Shown: piece after piece, positions 8,400-16,961 of the stretch
How the letters are laid out: every line of letters starts with the position of its first letter
Numbering within the stretch: position 1 is the first letter of the stretch
Assembly: GCF_016862215.1 (NCBI RefSeq)
Contig: NZ_BOMN01000010.1
Location: 180,017-244,016 of the forward strand
DNA: 64,000 nt
Source: Winogradskya humida
GTDB taxonomy: Bacteria > Actinomycetota > Actinomycetes > Mycobacteriales > Micromonosporaceae
Direction of reading: 5' to 3'
The notes under the pieces: generated by a model
What the model was told of the DNA's origin: nothing
Databases searched by the model: none
What the model saw: only the letters and a program-made list of their open reading frames with translations
Made by a program: the position numbers and the translations under genes

Positions 8400-9323
8400 G
8401 TGACTATTGCTCCCGAGGGCCGCCGCATGCTGCGCATCGAGGCGCGCAACGCCGAAACTCCCATCGAGCGGAAGCCGCCGTGGATCAAGGTCAAGGCCAA
8501 GATGGGCCCCGAATACACGCATATGCGCGGGCTCGTCCAGAAGGAAGGCCTGCACACGGTCTGCCAGGAAGCCGGCTGCCCCAACATCTACGAGTGCTGG
8601 GAAGACCGTGAGGCCACCTTCCTCATCGGCGGCGACCAGTGCACCCGGCGCTGCGACTTCTGCCAGATCGACACCGGCAAACCGGCCGAGTTCGACGCCG
8701 ACGAGCCCCGCCGCGTTGGCGAATCCGTCGCCACCATGGGCCTCAAATACGCCACGGTCACCGGCGTGGCCCGCGACGACCTCCCCGACGGCGGCGCCTG
8801 GCTCTACGCCGAAACCGTCCGCCAGATCCACAAGCTCCAGCCCGGCTGCGGCGTCGAGCTCCTCATCCCCGACTTCAACGCCGAGCCCGACCAGCTCGCC
8901 GAGGTCTTCGGCAGCACCCCCGAGGTCCTGGCCCACAACGTCGAGACGGTCCCGCGCATCTTCAAGCGCATCCGCCCCGGCTTCCGCTACGACCGCTCCC
9001 TCAACGTCATCACCCAGGCCCGAGCCGCCGGCCTGGTGACGAAGAGCAACCTCATCCTCGGCATGGGCGAAGAACGCGAAGAGGTCTCCCAGGCCCTCCG
9101 CGACCTCCACGCCGCCGGCTGCGAGCTCATCACCATCACCCAGTACCTCCGCCCCACCCCCCGCCACCACCCGGTCGAGCGCTGGGTCAAGCCCGAAGAA
9201 TTCGTCGAGCTGCGCGACGAAGCCGAGCAGATCGGCTTCGCCGGCGTCATGTCCGGCCCCCTCGTCCGCTCCTCCTACCGCGCCGGCCGCCTCTACCAGC
9301 AGGCCCTCGCCGCCCGCGGCTGA
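8400..9323 (+). CDS. lipA: Lipoyl synthase LipA
   Basis: Radical SAM enzyme that inserts two sulfurs into protein-bound octanoyl groups made by LipB. 307 aa. Both iron-sulfur motifs are visible: the auxiliary cluster Cys55/60/66 ([12 protein letters not shown]) and the radical SAM cluster Cys81/85/88 (CTRRCDFC). The C-terminal RSSYRAG motif, which ligates the auxiliary cluster through Ser, is also present. The GTG start is set by the -10 box immediately upstream. Followed by a 330-base repeat-rich non-coding stretch. Confidence 0.97.
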   Translation: MTIAPEGRRMLRIEARNAETPIERKPPWIKVKAKMGPEYTHMRGLVQKEGLHTVCQEAGCPNIYECWEDREATFLIGGDQCTRRCDFCQIDTGKPAEFDADEPRRVGESVATMGLKYATVTGVARDDLPDGGAWLYAETVRQIHKLQPGCGVELLIPDFNAEPDQLAEVFGSTPEVLAHNVETVPRIFKRIRPGFRYDRSLNVITQARAAGLVTKSNLILGMGEEREEVSQALRDLHAAGCELITITQYLRPTPRHHPVERWVKPEEFVELRDEAEQIGFAGVMSGPLVRSSYRAGRLYQQALAARG

Positions 9324-9389
9324 TTTCCCCACGCCCCTGGTCCCGGCCGGCCACTCGCGCCGGCCGGACCGAGGGACCCGCTCAGCCTC

Positions 9390-9500
9390 AGGCGACCTGA
9401 CTCGCGCCGCCGCCTGGCCCGCGCTGGGCGGTCTGACTCGCGCTGGGGGCTGACTCGCGCCGGGCGGTCTGGTTGGCGCTGGGGGTCCAGCTCGATTCAG
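9390..9500. repeat. Degenerate GACTCGCGC-type repeats downstream of lipA
   Basis: Several imperfect copies of a roughly 20-27 base unit containing CTGACTCGCGC and GGGCGGTCTG, in a stretch without a plausible gene. Confidence 0.5.
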
Positions 9501-9543
9501 ACCTGCCTCTGTCCGGGATTTCTGGCTCGGCCCGCACCTGGCT

Positions 9544-9639
9544 CGGGCCGCACCCAGCCCAGGCCCGACCCGGCACGGGCCGCACCCGGCCCAGGCCCGA
9601 CCCGGCACGGGCCGCACCCGGCCCAGGCCCAACCTGGCT
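9544..9639. repeat. Three-copy 32-bp tandem repeat
   Basis: Units at 9544-9575, 9576-9607 and 9608-9639, starting CGGGCCGCACCC; the first two differ at one position and the third is more diverged. It lies between lipA and the NADAR gene. The remainder of 9324-9652 holds no recognisable gene. Confidence 0.8.
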
Positions 9640-9652
9640 CGGGCCGGATCTT

Positions 9653-10135
9653 CTAGCTCGCGTTGGGCCTGCCGTGGCGGTCGTTGCCTTCAAGGGCTTC
9701 GGCGCGGAGCTGGTGACGGGTGCGCATCAGGATTCGGCCGAGCATGTTCTTGCCGTTTCCGGTCCTGCCTCGACCCCAGTAGTGGTCGGTGGTGGTGTCC
9801 TCGACGAGCTCTTCGTTTCCCGTGGACAGCAGAATGTCGCGGATGTCGGCATGCGCGCCGAACTTGGTGGCCACCGCGCGGCGCATGACGTCGTCCTTGA
9901 CCCGTTCCCAGTCCCTGCGCAGGAGCTTTGCCGGATCACGGCCCAGTTCCGCTGCCCGCAGCGGTGTGCGGGCGCGCCGGACGAGATCAGCGTGACGGGT
10001 GCCCTCGAACTTCTGCGCCTGGAAGTAGTGCTCCGAGGTCGGCCACCACAGCCCGTCGAGGTCGAAGCCGTGGTCGGAGAAGTTCGAGAAGCAACCATGA
10101 GGGACTTCCTCGGCGCCATAGAAGTAGATCGTCAC
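9653..10135 (-). CDS. NADAR (YbiA-like) family protein
   Basis: 160 aa protein with the full NADAR/DUF1768 signature: CFSNFS, WPTSEHYFQAQKF (residues 31-43), DWERVKDDVM, LLSTGNEELVED and YWGRG..GNGKNMLG near the C-terminus. Known members are N-glycosidases acting on riboflavin-pathway intermediates or remove ADP-ribose from nucleotides. Which activity applies here cannot be told from sequence. A GTG start at 10135 is preceded by GAGG. It stands alone next to minisatellite DNA. Confidence 0.85.
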   Translation of the reverse strand: MTIYFYGAEEVPHGCFSNFSDHGFDLDGLWWPTSEHYFQAQKFEGTRHADLVRRARTPLRAAELGRDPAKLLRRDWERVKDDVMRRAVATKFGAHADIRDILLSTGNEELVEDTTTDHYWGRGRTGNGKNMLGRILMRTRHQLRAEALEGNDRHGRPNAS

Positions 10136-10227
10136 GGGAACCTCACGGGTGTCACGGAAACCCGTACCGTTCCAGGCCTGCCCCGGCCCCGCAACCGGGT
10201 TCCCTGGCCCGGACCCCCGGGAAGAGT

Positions 10228-11154
10228 TCAGACGGCGAGGACGAGCTTGCCCTGAAGGTGACCGCTCTCCAGCAGCCGATGCGCGTCGGCGACCCGGTCG
10301 AACGGGAACGTCTCCTGCACGTGGACCCGCAGCCTGCCCGATTCGACGAGGTCGACAAGACCACGCAGCGCGACCGGATCGGGGTCGACCGCGATCCCGC
10401 TGAAGCGCAGGCCGGCGCCTTCGGCCATGGTGATGAGCTGCTGATCGTCCTCGGCGACCGCCGTCACCAGGTGCCCACCCGGGCGCAGCACGCCCAGCGA
10501 CCGCTCGACGGTGTCACCACCGATCGTGTCGAGCACCACGTCGACGTCGCGGACCGCCTCGGCGAAGTCGACAGTCGTGTAGTCGATCACCTCATCGGCG
10601 CCGAGCATCTCGACGAATTCCCGCTTGCGCCCGCCGGCGGTCGTGATCACGTGCGCGCCGAGTGCTTTTGCGATCTGGATGGCGACGTGGCCGACCCCGC
10701 CGCCACCGCCGTGGATCAGGACGCGGTCCCCCGCGGTGACGCCGGCGATGTCGACGAGACCCTGCCACGCCGTCAGCCCGACGATGGGTAGCGCGGCGGC
10801 TTCGATGTGCGGGAGCGATGCTGGTTTGCGTACCAGATGCAATGCCGGAACTGCCACGACCTCGGCGTAAGCGTTGGCGGCACGGGGGAACAGCGACATT
10901 CCGAACACCTCGTCGCCGGGCCTGAAGCGCCAGGTCAGTGCCGTTTCGACCACGCCGCTGATGTCCCAGCCGAGGATGAACGGCGGCTTGCCGAGCAGCG
11001 GGAACTCACCGGCGCGCAGGCGTGCCTCCAGCGGGTTCAGCCCGATTGCCCTGACCCGGACGAGGACCTCGGTCGGCAGCGGCCGGGGTGTCGGCGCGTC
11101 CATGATGGTGAGCACCTCGGGGCCGCCGAGTGTGTGCTGGGTGATGATCTGCAT
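10228..11154 (-). CDS. NAD(P)H:quinone oxidoreductase-like MDR enzyme
   Basis: 308 aa medium-chain dehydrogenase/reductase without the structural zinc Cys cluster. It has the NADP Rossmann motif (VLIHGGGGGVGHVAIQ) and the typical N-terminal ALGLNP-type substrate domain (RAIGLNPLEARLRAGEF). It probably reduces quinones or enones with NADPH in the cytosol. It is divergent from an HxlR regulator gene 50 bases away, which likely controls it in response to electrophiles or redox stress. The start is supported by the adjacent minus-strand -10 box. Confidence 0.85.
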   Translation of the reverse strand: MQIITQHTLGGPEVLTIMDAPTPRPLPTEVLVRVRAIGLNPLEARLRAGEFPLLGKPPFILGWDISGVVETALTWRFRPGDEVFGMSLFPRAANAYAEVVAVPALHLVRKPASLPHIEAAALPIVGLTAWQGLVDIAGVTAGDRVLIHGGGGGVGHVAIQIAKALGAHVITTAGGRKREFVEMLGADEVIDYTTVDFAEAVRDVDVVLDTIGGDTVERSLGVLRPGGHLVTAVAEDDQQLITMAEGAGLRFSGIAVDPDPVALRGLVDLVESGRLRVHVQETFPFDRVADAHRLLESGHLQGKLVLAV

Positions 11155-11160
11155 GGCGTC

Positions 11161-11166
11161 AGGCTA
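11161..11166 (-). promoter_or_regulatory. -10 box, leaderless promoter of the MDR gene
   Basis: TAGCCT on the minus strand, 7 bases before the ATG at 11154. It faces the HxlR promoter at 11191, so the two promoters nearly abut and one HxlR dimer could cover both. Confidence 0.55.
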
Positions 11167-11190
11167 GATTTCGCGATGGGAACCTCCGGG

Positions 11191-11196
11191 TACCTT
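11191..11196 (+). promoter_or_regulatory. -10 box, leaderless promoter of hxlR-like gene
   Basis: TACCTT with its last T 8 bases before the GTG at 11204. Confidence 0.5.
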
Positions 11197-11203
11197 TGGC
11201 GCC

Positions 11204-11572
11204 GTGGAAAGTCCCTTTCTTGCCGACTGCCCGGCCCGGTTGACGGTTGAGCTGATCGCCGACAAGTGGACGGCGGTCGTGCTCTACGGCCTGAGCGACG
11301 GCCCGGTGCGCCACGGTGAGCTGGCCGAGCTGATCGGCGGCATCTCCCGCAAGGTTCTCACTCAGACGCTCCGGCGACTGGAGTTGCACGGCCTGGTCAA
11401 CCGTCATGCGTACGCCGAAGTGCCGCCCCGCGTCGAGTACGAGCTCACCCCACTCGGCGCGACGCTGATCGACCCGATCCACATGCTCACCGAATGGGCG
11501 CGGGAGAACGGCGAAGCGGTCCTCGACGCCCTGGACGTCAACGAGCGAAAACCACCGCGAGCAGCAGCATGA
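11204..11572 (+). CDS. HxlR-family transcriptional regulator
   Basis: 122 aa winged-helix regulator. The conserved start of the family is present: a Cys near the N-terminus (DCPARLTVELIADKWT), then the recognition-helix block GISRKVLTQTLRRLELHGLV and the wing (YAEVPPRVEYELT). The N-terminal Cys can be a redox or electrophile sensor in this family. Divergent from the quinone reductase gene, its likely target. The 3' end overlaps the end of the AEC transporter gene on the other strand by 35 bases. Confidence 0.9.
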   Translation: MESPFLADCPARLTVELIADKWTAVVLYGLSDGPVRHGELAELIGGISRKVLTQTLRRLELHGLVNRHAYAEVPPRVEYELTPLGATLIDPIHMLTEWARENGEAVLDALDVNERKPPRAAA

Positions 11573-12449
11573 CCGGAACGCAACAGATCGTCGAGAGCAG
11601 AATCGTATCGCGGATGAGAATGAGCCCGGCGTTGAAGCGCTGGGCGTGCAGAAAGACGTTCTGAGCCGTGGGCAGCGCGGCCAGAACCGTAACGGCATAG
11701 GTTTCGTCGCGACTCAGGCCGACCGTGACGGCCAGCAGAAATGCGACCAGAGGCATGGCCACGGTCTTGAGCACCACCGCGACGACAGTGGCGAACCGTT
11801 CGGGCCCCGGTCCGAGAACACGCGTGCCCGACAGCGACATTCCAAAGGTGATCAGTACGACCGGCACGGCAGCCTGGCCGATGGTGTCGATCGGGTCCGC
11901 GATCACGGCGGGCAGCGTTATCCCGGTTACCGAAACCACCATGCCGAGCAACACGGCGACGATCAGCGGATTCCGCAACGGCCCGGCCATCGCGGCCCGC
12001 CACGACGCATGCCCCGTCGTCACCACCTCGAGCAATGCCAAAGTAACCGGAGCCAAGAACAAGAGCTGCAACATGACGATGGGTACGACCAGAGTGGCAT
12101 CGCCAAGCACGTAGGTAGCCACCGGAATACCGATGTAGTTCGCATTCGTGTACCCACTGGCCATCGCCCCGAGAATGGTGGCGCCCCGGTCCAGCCGCCG
12201 CACCACAACGGCGAAGAGCCCGAAACAGGCGAACGCGGCCGCGGTAGAGATGATCAGTGGCTCGCTGAACAGCAGATGCAGGTCAGCCGTCGCCACCCCG
12301 GTGAAGAGCAGACACGGTGCGAGCACCAGATAGACCAGCCGCCCGAACACGGCTTCCGCGTTCTCGGGAAGCCCCGCCCAGCGCCGGACAGCCCACCCGA
12401 CGAGCACGATGGCCCCGATGAGCGCGAACCCCGAGAATGCCATGATCAT
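11538..12449 (-). CDS. AEC-family auxin efflux-like transporter
   Basis: About 303 aa with around ten hydrophobic segments split in two halves, matching the AEC (PF03547) family. Recognisable parts are the first helix MAFSGFALIGAIVLVGW, the middle GYTNANYIGIPVATYVLGD and the terminal NVFLHAQRF with a last helix. Substrate is likely an organic anion, inferred. The start at 12449 (MIMAFSG) is chosen over 12470 and 12524 because a TATCAT box lies just upstream at 12464-12459, within the longer versions. Tail-to-tail overlap with the HxlR gene. Confidence 0.8.
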   Translation of the reverse strand: MIMAFSGFALIGAIVLVGWAVRRWAGLPENAEAVFGRLVYLVLAPCLLFTGVATADLHLLFSEPLIISTAAAFACFGLFAVVVRRLDRGATILGAMASGYTNANYIGIPVATYVLGDATLVVPIVMLQLLFLAPVTLALLEVVTTGHASWRAAMAGPLRNPLIVAVLLGMVVSVTGITLPAVIADPIDTIGQAAVPVVLITFGMSLSGTRVLGPGPERFATVVAVVLKTVAMPLVAFLLAVTVGLSRDETYAVTVLAALPTAQNVFLHAQRFNAGLILIRDTILLSTICCVPVMLLLAVVFAR

Positions 12450-12511
12450 GGGCCCCCGATGATAGGCCATCGCCGATGCATTTCCCGGCTCGTAGCGGGA
12501 GGCTGGACGGC

Positions 12512-13303
12512 ATGTGGGTATCAATGGCCAGCACGGCGGCGCGGCCCGGCCGGGTCAACGAGGACTTCACCGGCGCGGTGCCCGACGCTGCGGTCCTGAT
12601 CGACGGGGCCGGCATCCCGGGCACCGAAGACGTCTGCCGGCACGGCGTGGCCTGGTACGCCACGCGGCTGGGCGGCACCCTGCTCGGGCTGCTGGCACTC
12701 GCGCCGGGCCGGGCCCTGCCGGAGGCGCTCGCGGACGCTGTCGAGCGGGTGACCTCCGAGCATCGGGACACCTGCGACGTCACCGACCCCATCAGCCCGT
12801 CAGCGTCCGTGGGCATCCTGCGCCTGTCAGCCGGCCTGGCGGAATACCTGGTCCTCGGCGACACGTACGTGATCCTCGATCGGGTGGAAGGCGCCCCGCT
12901 CGTGATCACCGACCCGCGCGAGGTGACGATCAGTCGCGCGTACCAGGCAAAGCTTGAGACCGTGCCCGAAGGCAGCGCCGACCATCACCGGATCCTGCGT
13001 GCCTTACGCGCCAACCGGAACCAACCTGGCGGGTTCTGGCTGGCCAAGGACGATCCGGGCGCGGCAAGTGAGGCGATCACCGGCAGCTCGCCCGTCGGGA
13101 GTCTGCGCAGCGTCGCCCTGCTCAGCAACGGGGCCAGCCGCATCGTGGACCATTTCGGGCTGGCTTCCTGGGCGGAGGTCATGGCCGTCCTGGACGCGAC
13201 CGGCCCCGCCGAGATCATCTCCCGGGTCCGCCGGGCAGAGGCCCGTGACGGGACGAAGCCGGATGACGCCACCATCACCCACTGCTCCGGCCTCAGGCTC
13301 TGA
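12512..13303 (+). CDS. PP2C-like protein phosphatase domain protein
   Basis: 263 aa. Elements of the PP2C fold can be traced: the N-terminal RVNEDF block with an acidic pair, a central DGAG (AVLIDGAGIPG), a GILRLSAG...YLVLGDTYVIL strand pair, and the C-terminal DDATI. These are the positions of metal-binding aspartates, although the first canonical GxRxxNED is reduced to GRVNED. It may dephosphorylate serine/threonine phosphoproteins or be a degenerate homologue. The start at 12512 has GGGAGG nine bases upstream. The 3' end overlaps the opposite-strand SnoaL-like gene by 11 bases. Confidence 0.65.
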   Translation: MWVSMASTAARPGRVNEDFTGAVPDAAVLIDGAGIPGTEDVCRHGVAWYATRLGGTLLGLLALAPGRALPEALADAVERVTSEHRDTCDVTDPISPSASVGILRLSAGLAEYLVLGDTYVILDRVEGAPLVITDPREVTISRAYQAKLETVPEGSADHHRILRALRANRNQPGGFWLAKDDPGAASEAITGSSPVGSLRSVALLSNGASRIVDHFGLASWAEVMAVLDATGPAEIISRVRRAEARDGTKPDDATITHCSGLRL

Positions 13304-13700
13304 GGATGTCCCGGCCCGGCATCGGCTCGGCGAGTGCTGCCCGCCACGCGGGTGCACCGAACGGGTCCGCGAAGTACTGGGTCTCGTGCGTCACCTGGGA
13401 CCCGGCGAACTCCATGAGGCTCACCGAGTGGGTGGGCACACCGTCGTACGTGATGATGCATTCGCTGACCCAGAAGGTGCCGCTGCCCGAGATGCGGAGC
13501 ACGGTGAAGTGCCGGCTGGCCGGGTGCCCGCCGCGTTGCGCGAGAATCGTCGCGCGGCCCCGGAAACGTTCGCCCGACTGGGGATAGTCGAGGATCGCGT
13601 CCTCGGCGTAGATGGCGTGCTCCGCCTCGGACTCGCCGAGCTCCGATGCCCGCCAGTGCTCCTCGATCGCCGCTCTGATCCGAGCCTGCGAATCCATCAC
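13293..13700 (-). CDS. SnoaL/NTF2-like protein
   Basis: 135 aa single-domain protein of the NTF2-like superfamily: N-terminal helix (ARIRAAIEEHWRASELG), YAEDAILDYPQSGERFRG, then beta strands ending in ETQYFADPFGAPAWRA. The family includes small polyketide cyclases, limonene-epoxide hydrolase-type enzymes and binding proteins; no specific role can be assigned. The start is MMDSQ; the second Met is equally possible. Confidence 0.75.
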   Translation of the reverse strand: MMDSQARIRAAIEEHWRASELGESEAEHAIYAEDAILDYPQSGERFRGRATILAQRGGHPASRHFTVLRISGSGTFWVSECIITYDGVPTHSVSLMEFAGSQVTHETQYFADPFGAPAWRAALAEPMPGRDILRA

Positions 13701-13822
13701 ATCGACCCTTTCGCAGACGGAAGTGTCCCCAGCACGAATGGCACGTCACGCAGGCTCCCACCGTCCAGAAGTCCGGTGGAGAGGAGCGGGGTCCTGCCCC
13801 GCTACGACACCACGGCGACCCT

Positions 13823-13828
13823 TACACT
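13823..13828 (+). promoter_or_regulatory. -10 box, leaderless promoter of the DUF4191 gene
   Basis: TACACT with its last T 8 bases before the ATG at 13836; this decides the start, since the same frame is open far upstream. Confidence 0.55.
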
Positions 13829-13835
13829 TTCGGGT

Positions 13836-14528
13836 ATGGCAAAGCCCCCGGAGAAGGTGTCGTTTTTCGAACGCCTGAAGCAGATCGGTCAGGTATTCGC
13901 ATTTACGGCAAAGCAGGACAAGTGGTTCGTGCCACTGCTGGTCGCGGCGGTGCTGCTCCCGCTCGCGGTGGCCGTGCTGCTCCTGCTGCTGGGCCTGGGC
14001 TGGATCTACATCCCGATCGGCATCATGGTGGCGCTGCTGGCCGCCCTGATCGTGCTCAACCTCCGGTCGAACGCGGCCATGATGAACGCCGCCGAGGGTC
14101 AGCCCGGCGCCGCGGCCTCGATCGTCGAGAACCTGCGCGGTGACTGGCGGGTCCGCCCCGCGGCGAGCTCGACCACCCAGTTCGACATGATCCACATTGT
14201 GATCGGGCGCCCCGGCGTGATCCTGCTCGGCGAGGGGCAGCCACAGCGCGTCCGCTCGCTGATGGGCCAGGAGAAGCGCCGCCTCTCCAAGGTCATCGGC
14301 AGCGCCCCGATGTACGACTTCCTGATCGGCACCGAAGAGGGTGAGCTCCCGATCCGCAAGCTGCGCACGACGGTGATGCGGCTGCCCCGCAACCTCACGG
14401 GCAAGGACGTCAACGCCCTCGACAAGCGTCTCGGCGCGCTGTTCGCCCGCCCGCAGATGCCCAAGGGCGCCATCCCGAAGAACATGCGCCCCTCGAAGGG
14501 CATGGGCCGCCAGCAGCGACCCCGCTGA
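13836..14528 (+). CDS. DUF4191 membrane protein
   Basis: 230 aa. Short N-terminal cytoplasmic part (FFERLKQIGQVFAFTAKQDK), two adjacent membrane helices (about residues 29-74), then a soluble basic domain with MNAAEGQPGAA, GRPGVILLGEG and VNALDKRLGALFARP. This is the actinobacterial DUF4191 family, commonly found between lipA and glnA, as here. Function unknown. The frame upstream of 13836 overlaps other genes and is not used. Confidence 0.88.
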   Translation: MAKPPEKVSFFERLKQIGQVFAFTAKQDKWFVPLLVAAVLLPLAVAVLLLLLGLGWIYIPIGIMVALLAALIVLNLRSNAAMMNAAEGQPGAAASIVENLRGDWRVRPAASSTTQFDMIHIVIGRPGVILLGEGQPQRVRSLMGQEKRRLSKVIGSAPMYDFLIGTEEGELPIRKLRTTVMRLPRNLTGKDVNALDKRLGALFARPQMPKGAIPKNMRPSKGMGRQQRPR

Positions 14529-14536
14529 AAAGCGGG

Positions 14537-15616
14537 TCAGTACCGGGTAGGGCTGTGCCGGAGCAACGGCGTGACGGATGACGGAACCCCGTCGACCGTG
14601 GTGCCGGCGAAGGTCAGGTCGCGTGCGAGCGGCGTGTAGTCAGCAGGGAAGTTCAATCGCGGCGCCGACACCTCGTCGAGCGTCGCGATCTGCTGTGCGG
14701 TGAGGCGTACGTCAATGGCATCAAGATTGGTCTTGAGCTGGGCGAGGTGACGCGCTCCGATCAGCGTCGATGCGACACCGGGCCGGTTCTGGACCCAGCT
14801 CAGCGCGGCCGCGGCCGGAGTGACCGCCGCCTCGGAGGCCACGGCGAGCAGCACGTCGATCACGTCGAAGTCCGCGGGGCTCGGCTCGCCCACGAGTCCG
14901 GTTCGTAACGAGTCGGGGCGCGCTCCGGGCGTACGGTCAAATTTGCCTGTCAGGAAGCCGTTGCGGAGCGGACTCCAGGGCATGACGCCCAAACCCAGCT
15001 GATCTGCCATCGGCAGATGTTCGCCTTCGACGGTACGTGCGAGAAGTGAGTATTCGACCTGCAGCGCGATCGCCGGGCTCCAACCGCGGAAGGCGGCGAT
15101 GAGCTGCGCCTCGGTGACCTTCCAGGCGGGCAGGTCGGAGAGGCCGACGTAGCGGATCTTGCCGGCGGTGACAAGATCGTCGAGCGCCCGCATGGTCTCC
15201 TCGACGGGCGCGGCGCGGTCCCATTGGTGCAGCCAGTAGACGTCGATGTAGTCCGTGCGGAGCCGGCGCAGCGACTCCTCGGCCTGCTGGACGACCCCCT
15301 TACGACCGGCGCCGCCGCCGTTGGGGTCGCCCGGCCAGAGGTTGCCGACGAACTTGGTCCCGATGACGACGCGGTCGCGCAGGCCGGGCCGGGCGGCGAG
15401 GTAGTCACCGACGATCGCTTCGGAGTGACCGTTGGTGTAGATGTTCGCGGTGTCGATGAAGTTGCCGCCCCGGCCGAGATATTCGCTGATCATCGCGTCG
15501 GCTTCCGCGGGCGAGCAGCCCCACCCGTTGTCCTCGCCGAACGTCATGGCGCCGAGGGTGAAGGGGCTGACCCGCAGACCGGAGCGCCCCAGCGAGATGT
15601 AGGAGTCAAGTGGCAT
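14537..15616 (-). CDS. Aldo/keto reductase
   Basis: 359 aa NADP-dependent (alpha/beta)8 barrel oxidoreductase. Seen: GRSGLRVSPFTLGAMTFGEDN at the N-terminus, the catalytic Asp-Tyr segment (FIDTANIYTNGHSE), Lys in VIGTKF, the His in YWLHQWD and C-terminal cofactor-binding STLIGARHLAQL. Closest to the YajO/Tas-type AKR class. Divergent from an AraC-family regulator gene that probably controls it. Its 3' end nearly touches the DUF4191 gene from the other strand. Confidence 0.9.
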   Translation of the reverse strand: MPLDSYISLGRSGLRVSPFTLGAMTFGEDNGWGCSPAEADAMISEYLGRGGNFIDTANIYTNGHSEAIVGDYLAARPGLRDRVVIGTKFVGNLWPGDPNGGGAGRKGVVQQAEESLRRLRTDYIDVYWLHQWDRAAPVEETMRALDDLVTAGKIRYVGLSDLPAWKVTEAQLIAAFRGWSPAIALQVEYSLLARTVEGEHLPMADQLGLGVMPWSPLRNGFLTGKFDRTPGARPDSLRTGLVGEPSPADFDVIDVLLAVASEAAVTPAAAALSWVQNRPGVASTLIGARHLAQLKTNLDAIDVRLTAQQIATLDEVSAPRLNFPADYTPLARDLTFAGTTVDGVPSSVTPLLRHSPTRY

Positions 15617-15655
15617 GTCTCGATTACAGCCGCGCCACCGCTCCCGGCGTTAGAT

Positions 15656-15702
15656 CGATGCTGCCATCGCCTTGCCCGATCCTGCCAAAGTTGGCAGCAT
15701 CG
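15656..15702. promoter_or_regulatory. Nested inverted repeats between AKR and AraC genes
   Basis: Outer 10-bp arms CGATGCTGCC (15656-15665) and GGCAGCATCG (15693-15702) enclose the perfect dyad TGCCAA-AG-TTGGCA (15683-15696). The inner dyad ends 10 bases before the AraC start codon, a position suited to autoregulation and control of the divergent aldo/keto reductase. Confidence 0.55.
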
Positions 15703-15706
15703 AGTC

Positions 15707-16570
15707 ATGGACGAACTTCGCCGGCTGCTGGGGCGCCACGCCGGTCAGACGCTGCTGCCATCGGTGGTGATCAGCACGTCGCAGACCGAGACGGAGCCGA
15801 TGCCGGTCGTCGCCGACCCGGTGTTCGCGCTGGTGGCGCAGGGCCGCAAGCGGACGGTCGTGGGTGACACCGAGTTCTACTACGGCGCCGGGGAATACCT
15901 GGTCGTGTCGGTGGAGCTGCCGGTCGCGGCGCACGTGGTGGAGGCGCCCTACATGGTGTTCGGGCTGCGACTGAAGCCCGCGCTGATCGCCTCGCTGCTG
16001 CTCGCCTCGGCACCGGGCCCCACCGCCGAGGGTGGTCCGGCAATTGCCGTCAGCCGGGCTCCCGAAGACCTGACAGATCCTGTTGTACGCCTGGTACGGC
16101 TGCTTGATCGCCCCAACGACATCCCCGTCCTCGCCGAGGCGATCGAGCGGGAGATCCACTGGCGGCTGATCACCGGTGAGCAGGGTGCGACGGTGCGCCA
16201 GATCGGTCTCGCCGACAGTCGCCTGGCCCAGATCAGCCGGGCGATCGGCTGGATCCGCGGCAACTACGCCGACCTGTTCCGGGTCGAGGACGCCGCCCGG
16301 GTCGCCGGGATGAGCGTGACATCGTTCCACCGGCACTTCCGCTCGGTGACGACGCTGACACCGATCCAGTACCAGAAACAGATCCGGCTGCAGGAAGCCC
16401 GCAGCCGGTTGCTCGCCGGCACGCACGACGTGGCCACCGTGGGATACGCGGTCGGCTACGAGAGCCCTTCGCAGTTCAGCCGCGAATACCGCCGGATGTT
16501 CGGCGCCCCGCCCGGAACCGACGCCGCCCGGTTGCGGTCCCGCCCGTTCATCACGCCGGTAGCAGTCTGA
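15707..16570 (+). CDS. AraC-family transcriptional regulator
   Basis: 287 aa. N-terminal AraC_N-type (PF06719-like) effector domain beginning MDELRRLLGRHAGQTLLPSV, with VADPVFALVAQGRKRTVVGD and a YLVVSVELPV strand. The C-terminal third has two helix-turn-helix motifs, including VEDAARVAGMSVTSFHRHFR and the signature VATVGYAVGYESPSQFSREYRRMFG. Likely regulates the divergent aldo/keto reductase. The upstream extension of this frame covers the AKR gene and is spurious. Its end overlaps the DUF2255 gene by 20 bases. Confidence 0.9.
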   Translation: MDELRRLLGRHAGQTLLPSVVISTSQTETEPMPVVADPVFALVAQGRKRTVVGDTEFYYGAGEYLVVSVELPVAAHVVEAPYMVFGLRLKPALIASLLLASAPGPTAEGGPAIAVSRAPEDLTDPVVRLVRLLDRPNDIPVLAEAIEREIHWRLITGEQGATVRQIGLADSRLAQISRAIGWIRGNYADLFRVEDAARVAGMSVTSFHRHFRSVTTLTPIQYQKQIRLQEARSRLLAGTHDVATVGYAVGYESPSQFSREYRRMFGAPPGTDAARLRSRPFITPVAV

Positions 16571-16925
16571 CGGTCACCGCCGCGGCTTGCGGGCCCACAA
16601 CGGTATTCACGATCTTGGCGCCGTACCTGTCGTACTTGAGGTGGTAGGCCTTGTCGATCTCGTCGTGGACACCGGGGGCAGCCTCGCCGAACGCCACGTC
16701 GCGCTCGACCCCACCTGCCTGGATGCGCCCGGCGCCGCTCGCCTTCGCCCGGCGGAACCACGGATTGTCCGAGCCATAAGCGGACCGGACATAAAGATCA
16801 TCACCAAACCGCACCACCCAGATGATGACGTACGCCCGGAGCGTCCCGTCCGTGCGCCGCGACGCGATCCTGAGTTCGTCCGCGTCACCGATCGCGGTCA
16901 GCTCCTCGGAGCTCCAAGTCGTCAT
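16551..16925 (-). CDS. DUF2255 family protein
   Basis: 124 aa. Pattern of the DUF2255 / deazaflavin-type split barrel small proteins: WSSEELTAIGDADELRIASRR, VRFGDDLYVRSAYGSDNPWFRRA, DKAYHLKYDRYGAKIVN. May bind a flavin or F420-like cofactor, but this is inference. A GGAAGGGA ribosome-binding site precedes the ATG. Confidence 0.8.
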   Translation of the reverse strand: MTTWSSEELTAIGDADELRIASRRTDGTLRAYVIIWVVRFGDDLYVRSAYGSDNPWFRRAKASGAGRIQAGGVERDVAFGEAAPGVHDEIDKAYHLKYDRYGAKIVNTVVGPQAAAVTVRLLPA

Positions 16926-16949
16926 CTTAAATCCCTTCCCCCGGGACGT

Positions 16950-16955
16950 TAACCT
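16950..16955 (+). promoter_or_regulatory. -10 box, leaderless promoter of broken small gene
   Basis: TAACCT with the last T 7 bases before the ATG at 16962, the same geometry as at intact genes. Confidence 0.45.
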
Positions 16956-16961
16956 TCATGC

